NCBI GenBank assembly: GCA_023386045.1
Contig: JAEWKK010000012.1
Location: 186,001 to 250,000 of the forward strand
DNA: 64,000 nucleotides
Direction: 5' to 3'
Origin: Bacteroidota bacterium
GTDB taxonomy: Bacteria > Bacteroidota > Bacteroidia > Chitinophagales > Chitinophagaceae
In this document: positions 40,930 through 49,328 of the stretch, piece by piece
How the letters are laid out: every line of letters starts with the position of its first letter
How positions within the stretch are numbered: the stretch's first letter is position 1
Position numbers and translations under genes: made by a program
The notes under the pieces: model-generated
Seen by the model: only the letters and a program-made list of their open reading frames with translations
The model's database searches: none
Told to the model about the DNA's origin: nothing

Positions 40930-41484
40930 TTAAAATAAAATACATGATATGGCGAAAAGCAGTAATGAAACTGCTACATTGTTTTGTTTGGCAAATTCTC
41001 TCATGATCTTCAACGCCTTGCCCATCTGGTTTTCCACTGTTTTGACCGAAAGTCCCAGTTCATCTGCTATCTGCTGGTAGGTCAGTTTGCCGAAGCGACT
41101 CATTTTAAAGATTACTCCACACTGTGGTGGCAGCGAATCCATAGCCCGGTTGGCCAGGGCCATGAGGTCTTCAGAAGCCTGCGAAGGCTGTTCATCTGCG
41201 GTGCGGTGCAGGTGCACATCCTCGGGCTGTACAAAGGTTTTTCCTGCCTGTTTGCGCAGAAAAGAGATGCAGCCGTTCCTGATAGCGGTGAGTAAATAGA
41301 ACTTTACCTGTTCGCTTTGTATAATGTCGGGATTATTTTGCCAGACCCTGATAAAAACCTCCTGTACCACATCTTCGGCGTCGGCCTGGTTTTTCAGAAT
41401 GGAGAAGGCATAGTTGGCCAATGCATTATAATGTTCCTTGAACGTCTTCTCAAAAAGCAGGTATAAATTTTTCTCCGAAAGCAT
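40930..41484 (-). CDS. FecI-like ECF sigma factor with hydrophobic C-terminus
   Basis: 184 aa from the ATG at 41484 (MLSEKNLYLLFEKTFKEHYN); a TTG at 41514 would add ten residues. Region 2 (NQADAEDVVQEVFIRVWQNN, FYLLTAIRNGCISFLRKQAG) and region 4 (LTYQQIADELGLSVKTVENQ) are clear, of the Bacteroides-type ECF group. The last about 15 residues (VAVSLLLFAISCILF) are hydrophobic and could tether the factor to the membrane. First gene of the receptor operon; FecR follows after 92 bp. Confidence 0.93.
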   Translation of the reverse strand: MLSEKNLYLLFEKTFKEHYNALANYAFSILKNQADAEDVVQEVFIRVWQNNPDIIQSEQVKFYLLTAIRNGCISFLRKQAGKTFVQPEDVHLHRTADEQPSQASEDLMALANRAMDSLPPQCGVIFKMSRFGKLTYQQIADELGLSVKTVENQMGKALKIMREFAKQNNVAVSLLLFAISCILF

Positions 41485-41678
41485 TGGTTGTGTTTGCAGT
41501 AACCCTTCCCGCAAGAAACTAAATTAATCGATTAATCAGTGAATGATATCCTTTATTAACAATTTCTTTCGGCAGGCCACCTTGTCTGCAAAATCCCGTT
41601 TATATGAAATTTTGAGATGAGTTCTCAAACTGAACATAATTTTCTGAATTTTGTTACTCTTCATCAAAACCAACCAAC

Positions 41679-42509
41679 ATGCGACCATTGAAACAGGGTA
41701 TTGCCTCCGCCCTTCTATTCATGCTTCTTTCCTGCAATAATGAAAATACAGAAAAGCAGTCTTCATCAGAAAACAAAGCAGCTGCTCTTAAAGAAGAAAA
41801 CACCAGCTTTAATGCGGATAGCCTGACCATGAATGCCTATGTGGTGTACAAAGACAGTACAGAGACAAAAAAACCAGGAATTATTGTAGTTCCTGAATGG
41901 TGGGGACTCAATGATTATGCAAAGAACAGGGCAAAGCAGCTGGCAGACCTGGACTATGTGGCAATGGCAGTGGATGTGTATGGAAACGGACAAACAGCAG
42001 CCAATCCTGATGAAGCCATGAAACTCGCCGGACCTTTTTATTCCGATCCAAATATGGCGAGGCAAAGAATGGATGCAGCGATCGCAAAAATTAAAACTCT
42101 TCCCAATGTTGATACTTCTCAGTTGGCTGCCATTGGTTATTGCTTTGGTGGAAGTTTTGTTTTGAATGCTGCCAAATTAGGATCTGACCTGGACGGTGTG
42201 GTAAGTTTTCATGGTGGACTGGCAGGACCTGCTCCCGATAAAAGCAAATTAAAAGCACAGATCCTGGTTTGTCATGGTATTGCAGACAGCTTTGTACCGG
42301 ATGCTGATAGCCTGGCCTTCCGCAACGGGCTTGATTCCGTAGGTGCGGTGTACAATTTCAAATCCTATCCCGATGCGAAGCATGCTTTCACTAATCCCGA
42401 TGCAGACGCCTATGCAAAGAAATTCGGCATGGATATCGGTTATAACCAGGCAGCAGATAAGGCTTCCTGGGAAGACATGAAGGTATTTTTTCAAAGAATC
42501 TTTCATTAA
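41679..42509 (+). CDS. Dienelactone hydrolase family lipoprotein
   Basis: 276 aa alpha/beta hydrolase. Lipoprotein signal with lipobox LLSC (ALLFMLLSC, Cys at about 19), then a Ser/Glu/Lys linker to about residue 50. Catalytic Cys lies in AAIGYCFGGSFVLN, the Asp in CHGIADSFVPDADSL, and the His in YPDAKHAFTNPDAD, matching the Cys-Asp-His triad of dienelactone hydrolases. It probably cleaves an ester or lactone in the periplasm; the substrate is unknown. It is monocistronic with a terminator. Confidence 0.9.
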   Translation: MRPLKQGIASALLFMLLSCNNENTEKQSSSENKAAALKEENTSFNADSLTMNAYVVYKDSTETKKPGIIVVPEWWGLNDYAKNRAKQLADLDYVAMAVDVYGNGQTAANPDEAMKLAGPFYSDPNMARQRMDAAIAKIKTLPNVDTSQLAAIGYCFGGSFVLNAAKLGSDLDGVVSFHGGLAGPAPDKSKLKAQILVCHGIADSFVPDADSLAFRNGLDSVGAVYNFKSYPDAKHAFTNPDADAYAKKFGMDIGYNQAADKASWEDMKVFFQRIFH

Positions 42510-42526
42510 CAGCATCACAATTCATC

Positions 42527-42550
42527 AGCCCCTTTCAACGGGGCTTTTTA
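42527..42550 (+). terminator. Terminator of the dienelactone hydrolase gene
   Basis: AGCCCC-TTTCAAC-GGGGCT followed by TTTTTA, ending 17 bp before the first glycosyltransferase gene. Confidence 0.85.
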
Positions 42551-42566
42551 ATGGATATTCGTTGAA

Positions 42567-43661
42567 ATGAAAATCGGAATACTTGGAACAAGGGGCATTC
42601 CCAATGCCTATGGCGGTTTTGAACAATTTGCCCAATACCTGGCGGAAGGACTGGTGCAAAGAGGTCATGAAGTTTCCGTTTATAATTCAGACCAGCACCC
42701 ATACAAAGAAAAAATATGGAAGTGCGTTCAGATCGTTCATTGTAAGGATTGGGAACAGAAGATCGGCACGGCTGGACAATTCATTTACGATCTGAATTGT
42801 TTGAAGGATGCGCGCAAAAGGAATTTCGATATTCTTTTGCAACTCGGTTATACCAGCAGCTCCATTTGGTACCGGCAGTGGCCAAAGACCATCAACATGG
42901 TGAATATGGACGGGCTGGAATGGAAAAGAAGCAAGTACAATTGGGTCACAAGAAAATTTCTAAGGTTTGCAGAAAAGCTGGCGGCAAAGCATGCGGATTA
43001 TTTGGTAGCGGATTCACCCGGCATTCAATCCTATTTATTAAAAACCTACGGAAAGAATTCTGTTTATATCCCTTATGGCGCGGAAATTCCATCCTCATTT
43101 GATGAAACTATTACTACAGGTTTTGGCTTGAGGCCTTATGAATATTATTTGCTGGTTGCAAGAATGGAACCTGAAAATAATGTGGAGACCATCATAAAAG
43201 GTTATCTCCAATCAGGATCCGGATTTCCACTGGTCATCATTGGCAACGCAGGCAACAGTTTTGGGAAATACCTTGTAAGCGAATACCGAAATCAAAATCT
43301 TCTATTTAAAGGTGCGCTGTATGATAATAAAGCGCTGAATGCATTGAGACATTATTCCCTTATTTATTTTCATGGACATTCGGTTGGAGGCACCAATCCA
43401 TCTTTATTGGAAGCAATGGCTAGTCAGTGCAGCATTATTGCTCATGATAACAATTTTAATAAAGCTATTTTAGGAACGGATGCCAGATATTTTTTGGTCG
43501 CAAATGATATATTAAGTCTAATTCAAGCGGAGGAATGTTTGAAGGAAAGAGAAAAACTAGTAAGGAATAATTTGGACAAGATCTATAGAATTTACAATTG
43601 GGACAAAGTAATTAATCAATACGAGGAACTGTTTGAAAACATTCTAAAAGGTGATTGCTAA
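42567..43661 (+). CDS. Glycosyltransferase with DUF1972 domain
   Basis: 364 aa, GT-B fold. The N-terminus KIGILGTRGIPNAYGGFEQF is diagnostic of DUF1972 transferases, often annotated as rhamnosyltransferases of surface-polysaccharide loci. The C-terminal donor-binding half includes YYLLVARMEPENNVETIIKG and GHSVGGTNPSLLEAMASQCS with the E-A motif. Base composition changes within the gene: about half G+C near the 5' end, but only 15-19 G+C per 60 bases over 43501-43620, suggesting a recombination junction. First gene of the glycan locus. Confidence 0.88.
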   Translation: MKIGILGTRGIPNAYGGFEQFAQYLAEGLVQRGHEVSVYNSDQHPYKEKIWKCVQIVHCKDWEQKIGTAGQFIYDLNCLKDARKRNFDILLQLGYTSSSIWYRQWPKTINMVNMDGLEWKRSKYNWVTRKFLRFAEKLAAKHADYLVADSPGIQSYLLKTYGKNSVYIPYGAEIPSSFDETITTGFGLRPYEYYLLVARMEPENNVETIIKGYLQSGSGFPLVIIGNAGNSFGKYLVSEYRNQNLLFKGALYDNKALNALRHYSLIYFHGHSVGGTNPSLLEAMASQCSIIAHDNNFNKAILGTDARYFLVANDILSLIQAEECLKEREKLVRNNLDKIYRIYNWDKVINQYEELFENILKGDC

Positions 43662-43744
43662 AAACAAATGGACCAATTAGACAACAATTACTTCTCTCAA
43701 ATCTGCATCAAAAATATTTATTTGAAGCCTCAAAATCCTTGCAT

Positions 43745-44815
43745 ATGCGTGTTGGAATGATAGTACGGAGCTCCTTATTTAAAACAAGAGGAGGCGATAC
43801 GATCCAAATATCTGAAACCGCACGTTGTCTAGATCATTTAGGAGTACATGTTAGAATTATGCTTGCCAATGAAAAAATACCTTATGGAGATTTTGATTTG
43901 TTTCATTTTTTCAACATTACCAGGCCTGCGGACATTCTCAGGCATTTAAATAAAATCCACCAACCCGTTATCCTTACCAGCATTTATATTAATAACCAAA
44001 ATTCAAATGCTGTATTCAGAAAAGGGCTTTCCTTTTTTTCACGCATGCTGACTGAAGATCAAATGGAATATATAAAGGCAATAGCCAGAGGATTGAATCG
44101 CACTGATGAATTTCCAGATATTAATTATTTAAGGTTTGGGCAGCATACATCAATCAAAAACATTTTAAATAGAGTAGATAAGGTTATCACAGTAAGCGAC
44201 AGGGAACAGGAATTGATTTTCTCCAGATATCATGTACCCTTCAATTATACTAACATTTTACCCGGCTTATCTGAAACTTTTTTGAAAAGTTTTTCATTCA
44301 ATAAGAAAGAAGATGATCTTGTATTATGCGTTAGCCGAATCGAAGCCAACAAAAATCAATTGAATTTAATCAAAGCCTTAAATGATACTAAATACAGGCT
44401 TATCATTGTTGGTGATGCCGCGCCCAATCAAACTGACTACTACATGGAATGCCGCAAATCCGCTAGTTCTAATATTTCATTTTTGCCTTTTATGAGTCAT
44501 GATGGTTTAAGAGAATTATACTTATCCGCAAAAGTTCATGTCCTACCCAGCTTTTTTGAAAATTTTGGTCTTTCTACTCTTGAGGCCATTTCAATGGGAT
44601 GTCAGGTGGTAGTTGGTGAAAATGGCTTTATTTCGGATGTAATTGGCGACTTTGCTTTTTACTGCGACCCTGCCTCTCCTTCTTCAATTTATTCTGCTGT
44701 GGATAAGGCTGCGAAGGCACCAGATGATTTATCAGTCATTGAAAAAGTTAGGCAAATGACCTGGTTAAATGCAGCTGAAAAAATTAAACTGCTATACCAC
44801 TCCATTCTTGATTAA
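43745..44815 (+). CDS. GT4-family glycosyltransferase, AT-rich
   Basis: 356 aa from the ATG at 43745 (MRVGMIVRSSLFKTRGGDTI), preferred to a TTG at 43655 that overlaps the upstream stop. GT-B fold: DKVITVSDREQELIFSRYHV in the hinge area, DLVLCVSRIEANKNQLNLIK, and SFFENFGLSTLEAISMGCQV with the E-x7-E donor motif. The gene is noticeably AT-rich (17-18 G+C per 60 bases in sampled lines) and its codons differ from the neighbours, pointing to horizontal origin. The last 24 bp overlap the convergent membrane gene. Confidence 0.88.
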   Translation: MRVGMIVRSSLFKTRGGDTIQISETARCLDHLGVHVRIMLANEKIPYGDFDLFHFFNITRPADILRHLNKIHQPVILTSIYINNQNSNAVFRKGLSFFSRMLTEDQMEYIKAIARGLNRTDEFPDINYLRFGQHTSIKNILNRVDKVITVSDREQELIFSRYHVPFNYTNILPGLSETFLKSFSFNKKEDDLVLCVSRIEANKNQLNLIKALNDTKYRLIIVGDAAPNQTDYYMECRKSASSNISFLPFMSHDGLRELYLSAKVHVLPSFFENFGLSTLEAISMGCQVVVGENGFISDVIGDFAFYCDPASPSSIYSAVDKAAKAPDDLSVIEKVRQMTWLNAAEKIKLLYHSILD

Positions 44816-46135
44816 CTCATTTTTCGTATTTATCCTTCCAATATTAAATTGTTTATAAACATCTGTAAATGCCATCACCCAGATCACATATTCTGAATGA
44901 TTGGTGATGAAGCTCCCGGTAAACTGGTAGATGAAAATGAAAATGAACAACAACAACCTGAAATAATTGGTCCAGACCCTGGTATAAAAAAAGAAAAAAA
45001 CTTCTGCCAGCATGCGCATGGCAAATCCTGTTATTCCAAAAATGGCCAGGGTTTCCGCTGAAGCATTGGGAATTGCAAAGATCTTGTGATCCAGTGGATA
45101 CAAATAAAAATCACGGATGATCTCCGTTCCTATTACTTTGATCTGTCCCAGGCCAATTCCAAACAATTCGGTTTTTTGCTGCAATAAGCGAAAGGCCAGT
45201 ATAAAGGCTTCCGATGTCCTGCCCTTGCCTGAAGTGTCCCTGCCCGAAAACACATTTTCGATCCGGTAGAACAAGGTGTTCTCCGGGAAAAAGTAAATGA
45301 CCACCAACACAAATGGAACCAGGAAAAGAGTGCCCATAAGCACCATGTTTCTCACCCGCATCTTACCCATCAATCTCCAGGCATACAGGATAAATACCAA
45401 TACAAGCGTTAAGGTCAAAACACTGATAACACCAAGGGAAAATGACAGGACAAAAGGAAGACTGATCATTAACATCAAAAGCCAGGCATTGATCTTATTT
45501 TGCCGCAATACGATCTTCAGTAAAAAATAAAAGAATAGTGGAACGCACAGTGTAGCATAATAAGAAGCTTCATAGGTGAACATTTTCAGTCTACGGAAAC
45601 CACTGATGCCCTTTGTCAGTTCCTGTTCGATCCAGAACCAGTCGTAATAGCTGGTGAAATAAAATGGCAGGGCAATGAGGCAGAGAATAAAATTGATCAG
45701 CAATAGTTTTTTGAAAATCTTCTCCTTGTCATGGCAAAACAAGAGGAAGGTATAAACCGCCTGGCAAAAAACGTAAACCGTTGCCAGGTTCAGCAAAGAA
45801 ACCAGGTAGCTTTTGAACTGGGTCTCGTAAAAAAAATTGTGGATGAAAATGTAAGGCAGTATAAACAAAAGAAAGGGCCAGAGGATCTCCTGCTTTCTTT
45901 TGGTAGCCACCCAATAATAAAGGAAGGGCGACAACAGGGTCATATAAGTGAGCCCGAAAGGAAGACCTGCCGAATTCAGAAAAAAATAAAGGATCGCAAA
46001 AGGCAGGTATTGATTGATGCGCACTGCTTGGTCATTTAATTGGATGATAAACCGGCTTCCGGGAATTGAATACGCAATTAACCCGCAAAGGTTTGTCCGA
46101 CTGGGATTTTTTTTAATTTTCCATACTCTCTGCAT
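44792..46135 (-). CDS. Wzy-like O-antigen/exopolysaccharide polymerase candidate
   Basis: 447 aa integral membrane protein with about eleven hydrophobic helices and a larger exported loop (FSGRDTSGKGRTSEAFILAF, FGIGLGQIKVIG). The pattern of multiple TMs with one large periplasmic loop containing Arg and a G-x-G-x-G-like turn fits Wzy/WaaL polymerases and ligases, whose sequences are poorly conserved. It is encoded opposite to its neighbours, 36 bp from the divergent Wzz-like gene. Confidence 0.7.
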   Translation of the reverse strand: MQRVWKIKKNPSRTNLCGLIAYSIPGSRFIIQLNDQAVRINQYLPFAILYFFLNSAGLPFGLTYMTLLSPFLYYWVATKRKQEILWPFLLFILPYIFIHNFFYETQFKSYLVSLLNLATVYVFCQAVYTFLLFCHDKEKIFKKLLLINFILCLIALPFYFTSYYDWFWIEQELTKGISGFRRLKMFTYEASYYATLCVPLFFYFLLKIVLRQNKINAWLLMLMISLPFVLSFSLGVISVLTLTLVLVFILYAWRLMGKMRVRNMVLMGTLFLVPFVLVVIYFFPENTLFYRIENVFSGRDTSGKGRTSEAFILAFRLLQQKTELFGIGLGQIKVIGTEIIRDFYLYPLDHKIFAIPNASAETLAIFGITGFAMRMLAEVFFFFYTRVWTNYFRLLLFIFIFIYQFTGSFITNHSEYVIWVMAFTDVYKQFNIGRINTKNELIKNGVV

Positions 46136-46171
46136 CCAACCTTTTTCAGGAATCTCCGTTTCTCCTTACCA

Positions 46172-47047
46172 ATGGAAAGTACTCATAAAGCAGCTGCCAG
46201 CGATGAACTGGACCTGGTAAGCCTGGTGGAAAAGGCCCTGTTCTTTTTAAAACGCTACTGGAAACCCATTTTCCTGTTCCTTTTTATAGGATTAGCCCTG
46301 GCCCTTACCAGCTATTTCATCAGCCCAAAACAATATGCTTCAAGAATGCTGCTGCAGTCACGCGTGCTCACCAATAAGGAATACATCGAGATCATTGAAA
46401 CCTGGCGGGAACTGGTGAAAGACAGGGAATATGGGGCTTTGGCCAGTCTGACCGGCACAAGTGAATCCCTCATCTCCAAATTAAAAAAGATCAAAGCCGA
46501 TGAGATCCAGAAGCTTTACATTCAAAACAATCCCAATGGATTTTATATTGATGTTCTTGTGACAGATACTGCCGCTCTTCCTGATTTGGAAAAAGCCATT
46601 GTATCCGGACTTGAAAACAGCATTTATGTAAAAGAAAGGGTTGAATCAAAAAAAGGCTGGTTCAACCAGATGATCAGCAATATCCAGCAGGAGATCGCTA
46701 AACTGGAAAGTACCAAATCAGTGATCGACAGCATGATCAGGCATAAAAACAATACAGCTTCACCATTGATCGTTGACATCTCAAGCCTGAATACCCAATG
46801 GGTGGGACTGAATGAAAAAATGCTTTCTTTCCAGGAGGAGTTGAAATTTACCAGGGCTGTGCAGGTAGTGCAACATTTTTCCGGACCTGGAAAACCAGAA
46901 AGTCCAAAGCTTTTAAAATCCATTTTCTTTGGCCTGGCCGGAGGAGGCTTCATTGGTTACCTTGTTGCTGTTTTTCTTTATATCAGTCATCGCCTCCAGC
47001 TAAGAACAAAAATGCGAAGGGCGCCTGTTTATGAAACTGTCCAATGA
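46172..47047 (+). CDS. Wzz-like chain-length determinant protein
   Basis: 291 aa with two membrane helices, at about residues 33-52 (IFLFLFIGLALALTSYF) and 250-272 (FFGLAGGGFIGYLVAVFLY), enclosing a helical periplasmic domain. TM2 is preceded by a Pro-rich GPGKPESPKLLKS, as in the polysaccharide co-polymerase (Wzz) family. No kinase domain is fused. The stop overlaps the next start by 4 bp (ATGA), coupling it to the ligase-like gene. Confidence 0.78.
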   Translation: MESTHKAAASDELDLVSLVEKALFFLKRYWKPIFLFLFIGLALALTSYFISPKQYASRMLLQSRVLTNKEYIEIIETWRELVKDREYGALASLTGTSESLISKLKKIKADEIQKLYIQNNPNGFYIDVLVTDTAALPDLEKAIVSGLENSIYVKERVESKKGWFNQMISNIQQEIAKLESTKSVIDSMIRHKNNTASPLIVDISSLNTQWVGLNEKMLSFQEELKFTRAVQVVQHFSGPGKPESPKLLKSIFFGLAGGGFIGYLVAVFLYISHRLQLRTKMRRAPVYETVQ

Positions 47048-48393
47048 TCAGCTCTGTCCATATCTCTGGTGACCGGAAATGGAAAAACGCATCGCAGTTG
47101 GAATATGGATTATTCCTGATCTTCCTTGCAAGCATTGCTTTTTCACTAAGGGCTGTTAGTTCCCTCAGCATCGGTCTTATCCTGCTTTTTAATTTCTATT
47201 TCAACCAAAAAAATGAAAAACGCTGGCTGCATTCGAAGCAGGGATATGTTTTGCTAGCAGGCTTTGGACTTTACCTCTTACTGGAAGGACTTTCATTGTT
47301 GCATACAGAAGACCTGGCTGCAGGCCTGAGACATCTTGAAAAAACCAGCGGACTTGTACTCATCCCCCTGGCATTGTACAGCAGCGAATCATTTTTGAAC
47401 AAAAGCTTTTATGAAAAACTGATGTGGGCTTTTTCGTTTTTTCTTTTTGCTGCCTGCTGTATTTGCCTGTGGCAGGCAGGTATCAGCTATTACCAGCAAG
47501 GAAAAACAAGTGGTTTTTTTTATCACGAACTGGCTGGCAATATTGGACAACATGCGATCCGCTTTTCCCTCATTCTATATTTTGCTCTTATATTCCTGAT
47601 CCTTCAATTCAGGAAGAGCGAAACCATAAAAAGACGATTACTCATTTTCATAGTGATTTTCTTTTCATTATTCCTTGTATTGCTCTCCTCGAAACTGGTG
47701 ATCATTTTTTATGTACTTAGTCTTGTTTTACTTTTTTTGAGGTCCCGTACAAAAATTCAGGGCAAATTGATCATGCTTTTGACAGGATTGTTCCTTGCAG
47801 GTAGTATGGCCATTGCACTTACCGCCAATCCGGTGAGCCAGCGATTTCGATTATTGTTTTCAGGTGACCAGCAGCTTTTTCAGCGCGAAAAATTTGACCA
47901 GGGAATTTATTTTAATGGTCTTCAATTCAGGCTCCTTCAATGGAGGATCGTGCCCGGGATCCTGAACAGGCACCAGGCCTGGATGATCGGGATAAGCCCC
48001 GGCGATGCTCAAACGGAACTGGATAAAATTTACAGGGAAAAAAATATTTACACCGGCAGGGAAGGCACAACAGACCAGGGCCTGTTGGGATATCATACAC
48101 ACAACCAGTTTTTGCAAACACTATTACAGCATGGCATCATTGGTTTAGTGCTGTTGTTATCCATATGTTTTTACCTGGGAAGAATGATTATGAAGAGCAG
48201 AAACAAGGAATCCAGGCTCCTGGTAATCTTGCTACTGCTATATTGTTTCACTGATGCCATTTTAGAAACCCAATATGGCATCGTGATCTTTTGTTTTTTC
48301 CCTTTGTTTTCTTTTTTGAGTAACAGGCCATATAAACAAAAATCCACGGTTACACGTGGCAACCCTTTGTACCAGTCTGCGTTTTTACCATAA
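47044..48393 (+). CDS. O-antigen ligase/polymerase family protein (Wzy_C)
   Basis: 449 aa with ten or more TM helices. The large periplasmic loop contains REGTTDQGLLGYHTHNQFLQ followed by TLLQHGIIGLVLLL: the H-x-H-N-x-x-L-x-x-x-x-x-x-G-I-x-G-L motif of the WaaL/Wzy_C domain, where the His is functionally important. It joins a lipid-linked glycan to an acceptor or polymerises repeat units. It is the second such protein in this locus, next to the Wzz-like protein. Confidence 0.85.
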   Translation: MISSVHISGDRKWKNASQLEYGLFLIFLASIAFSLRAVSSLSIGLILLFNFYFNQKNEKRWLHSKQGYVLLAGFGLYLLLEGLSLLHTEDLAAGLRHLEKTSGLVLIPLALYSSESFLNKSFYEKLMWAFSFFLFAACCICLWQAGISYYQQGKTSGFFYHELAGNIGQHAIRFSLILYFALIFLILQFRKSETIKRRLLIFIVIFFSLFLVLLSSKLVIIFYVLSLVLLFLRSRTKIQGKLIMLLTGLFLAGSMAIALTANPVSQRFRLLFSGDQQLFQREKFDQGIYFNGLQFRLLQWRIVPGILNRHQAWMIGISPGDAQTELDKIYREKNIYTGREGTTDQGLLGYHTHNQFLQTLLQHGIIGLVLLLSICFYLGRMIMKSRNKESRLLVILLLLYCFTDAILETQYGIVIFCFFPLFSFLSNRPYKQKSTVTRGNPLYQSAFLP

Positions 48394-48400
48394 AGCATTT

Positions 48401-49327
48401 TTGTTGAGCATCAAAAAAGACATATTAGCCAGCCTGACTTATTTCGACATTTTCCAATATCCACTCACACAAACCGAGATATCACAATATTTGCCAGAGC
48501 CGCATACCAATGAAGATATCATGGGAGGCTTGCAGGAACTTACCTTTGAAAACCGTATTTACAAGTTTGATGACTATTATACACTGCAGGATAATTATTC
48601 CATCATTCAAAGAAGAAAAAAGGGCAACCTGAAAGCCTGGTCGGTTTTAAGAACAGCAGAAAAGATCGCGGCCTTTCTTTCCGCCTTCCCATTTGTGAAA
48701 GGAGTAGCCGTTTCGGGATCTCTTTCTAAAAATTACGCAGACGAACATTCAGATATTGATTTTTTCATCATTACTGCCAAAAACAGGCTTTGGCTGGCCA
48801 GGACATTTTTACATGTTTTCAAAAAACTGGCGACGCTTTTTGGAAAGCAGGACTGGTTTTGCATGAATTATTTTATTGATGAGGAAGGGCTGGAGATCAG
48901 GGAGAAAAATGTGTATACGGCCATTGAAGTGGCTACTCTCCTGCCACTGAGGGGGATTGATATTTTCAGAAGTTTTTATGAGCACAATCGCTGGCACAGG
49001 AATTACCTTCCCAATCACGCCATGAGGATTTCATATGTTAAGGAGGCTGCCAGGCCCTGGGTAAAAGGAATTACAGAATTTGTTTTTAATAATCCTTTCG
49101 GTAACTTGCTTGATTATCTCCTCATGAAATTGACGGCCCGCAGGTGGGAAAAAAAGGCGAACAAAGGGAAAAGGAATAAACGGGGCGTGGTGATGGGAAT
49201 GGATTGCTCGAAGCATTATGCCAAACCGGATCCGGAGAATTTTCAAAAACAACTGTTGGAGATCTACGCGAAAAGGATCCAAAACCTGTTCAGCAAACAT
49301 CAATCAGAGGTAAAAAGTATTTATTAA
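48401..49327 (+). CDS. Nucleotidyltransferase-fold protein of the glycan locus
   Basis: 308 aa from a TTG at 48401, just after the preceding stop; a GTG at 48356 would overlap the previous gene by 38 bp. After a winged-helix-like N-terminal part of about 90 residues (ILASLTYFDIFQYPLTQTEI), KGVAVSGSLSKNYADEHSD followed by IDFFII is the G-S-x(n)-D-x-D active-site pattern of the polymerase-beta nucleotidyltransferase fold. The C-terminal half has no family I recognise. Substrate unknown: it might transfer AMP or a nucleotide to a sugar or protein. It ends one base before the next start. Confidence 0.7.
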   Translation: MLSIKKDILASLTYFDIFQYPLTQTEISQYLPEPHTNEDIMGGLQELTFENRIYKFDDYYTLQDNYSIIQRRKKGNLKAWSVLRTAEKIAAFLSAFPFVKGVAVSGSLSKNYADEHSDIDFFIITAKNRLWLARTFLHVFKKLATLFGKQDWFCMNYFIDEEGLEIREKNVYTAIEVATLLPLRGIDIFRSFYEHNRWHRNYLPNHAMRISYVKEAARPWVKGITEFVFNNPFGNLLDYLLMKLTARRWEKKANKGKRNKRGVVMGMDCSKHYAKPDPENFQKQLLEIYAKRIQNLFSKHQSEVKSIY

Positions 49328-49328
49328 C

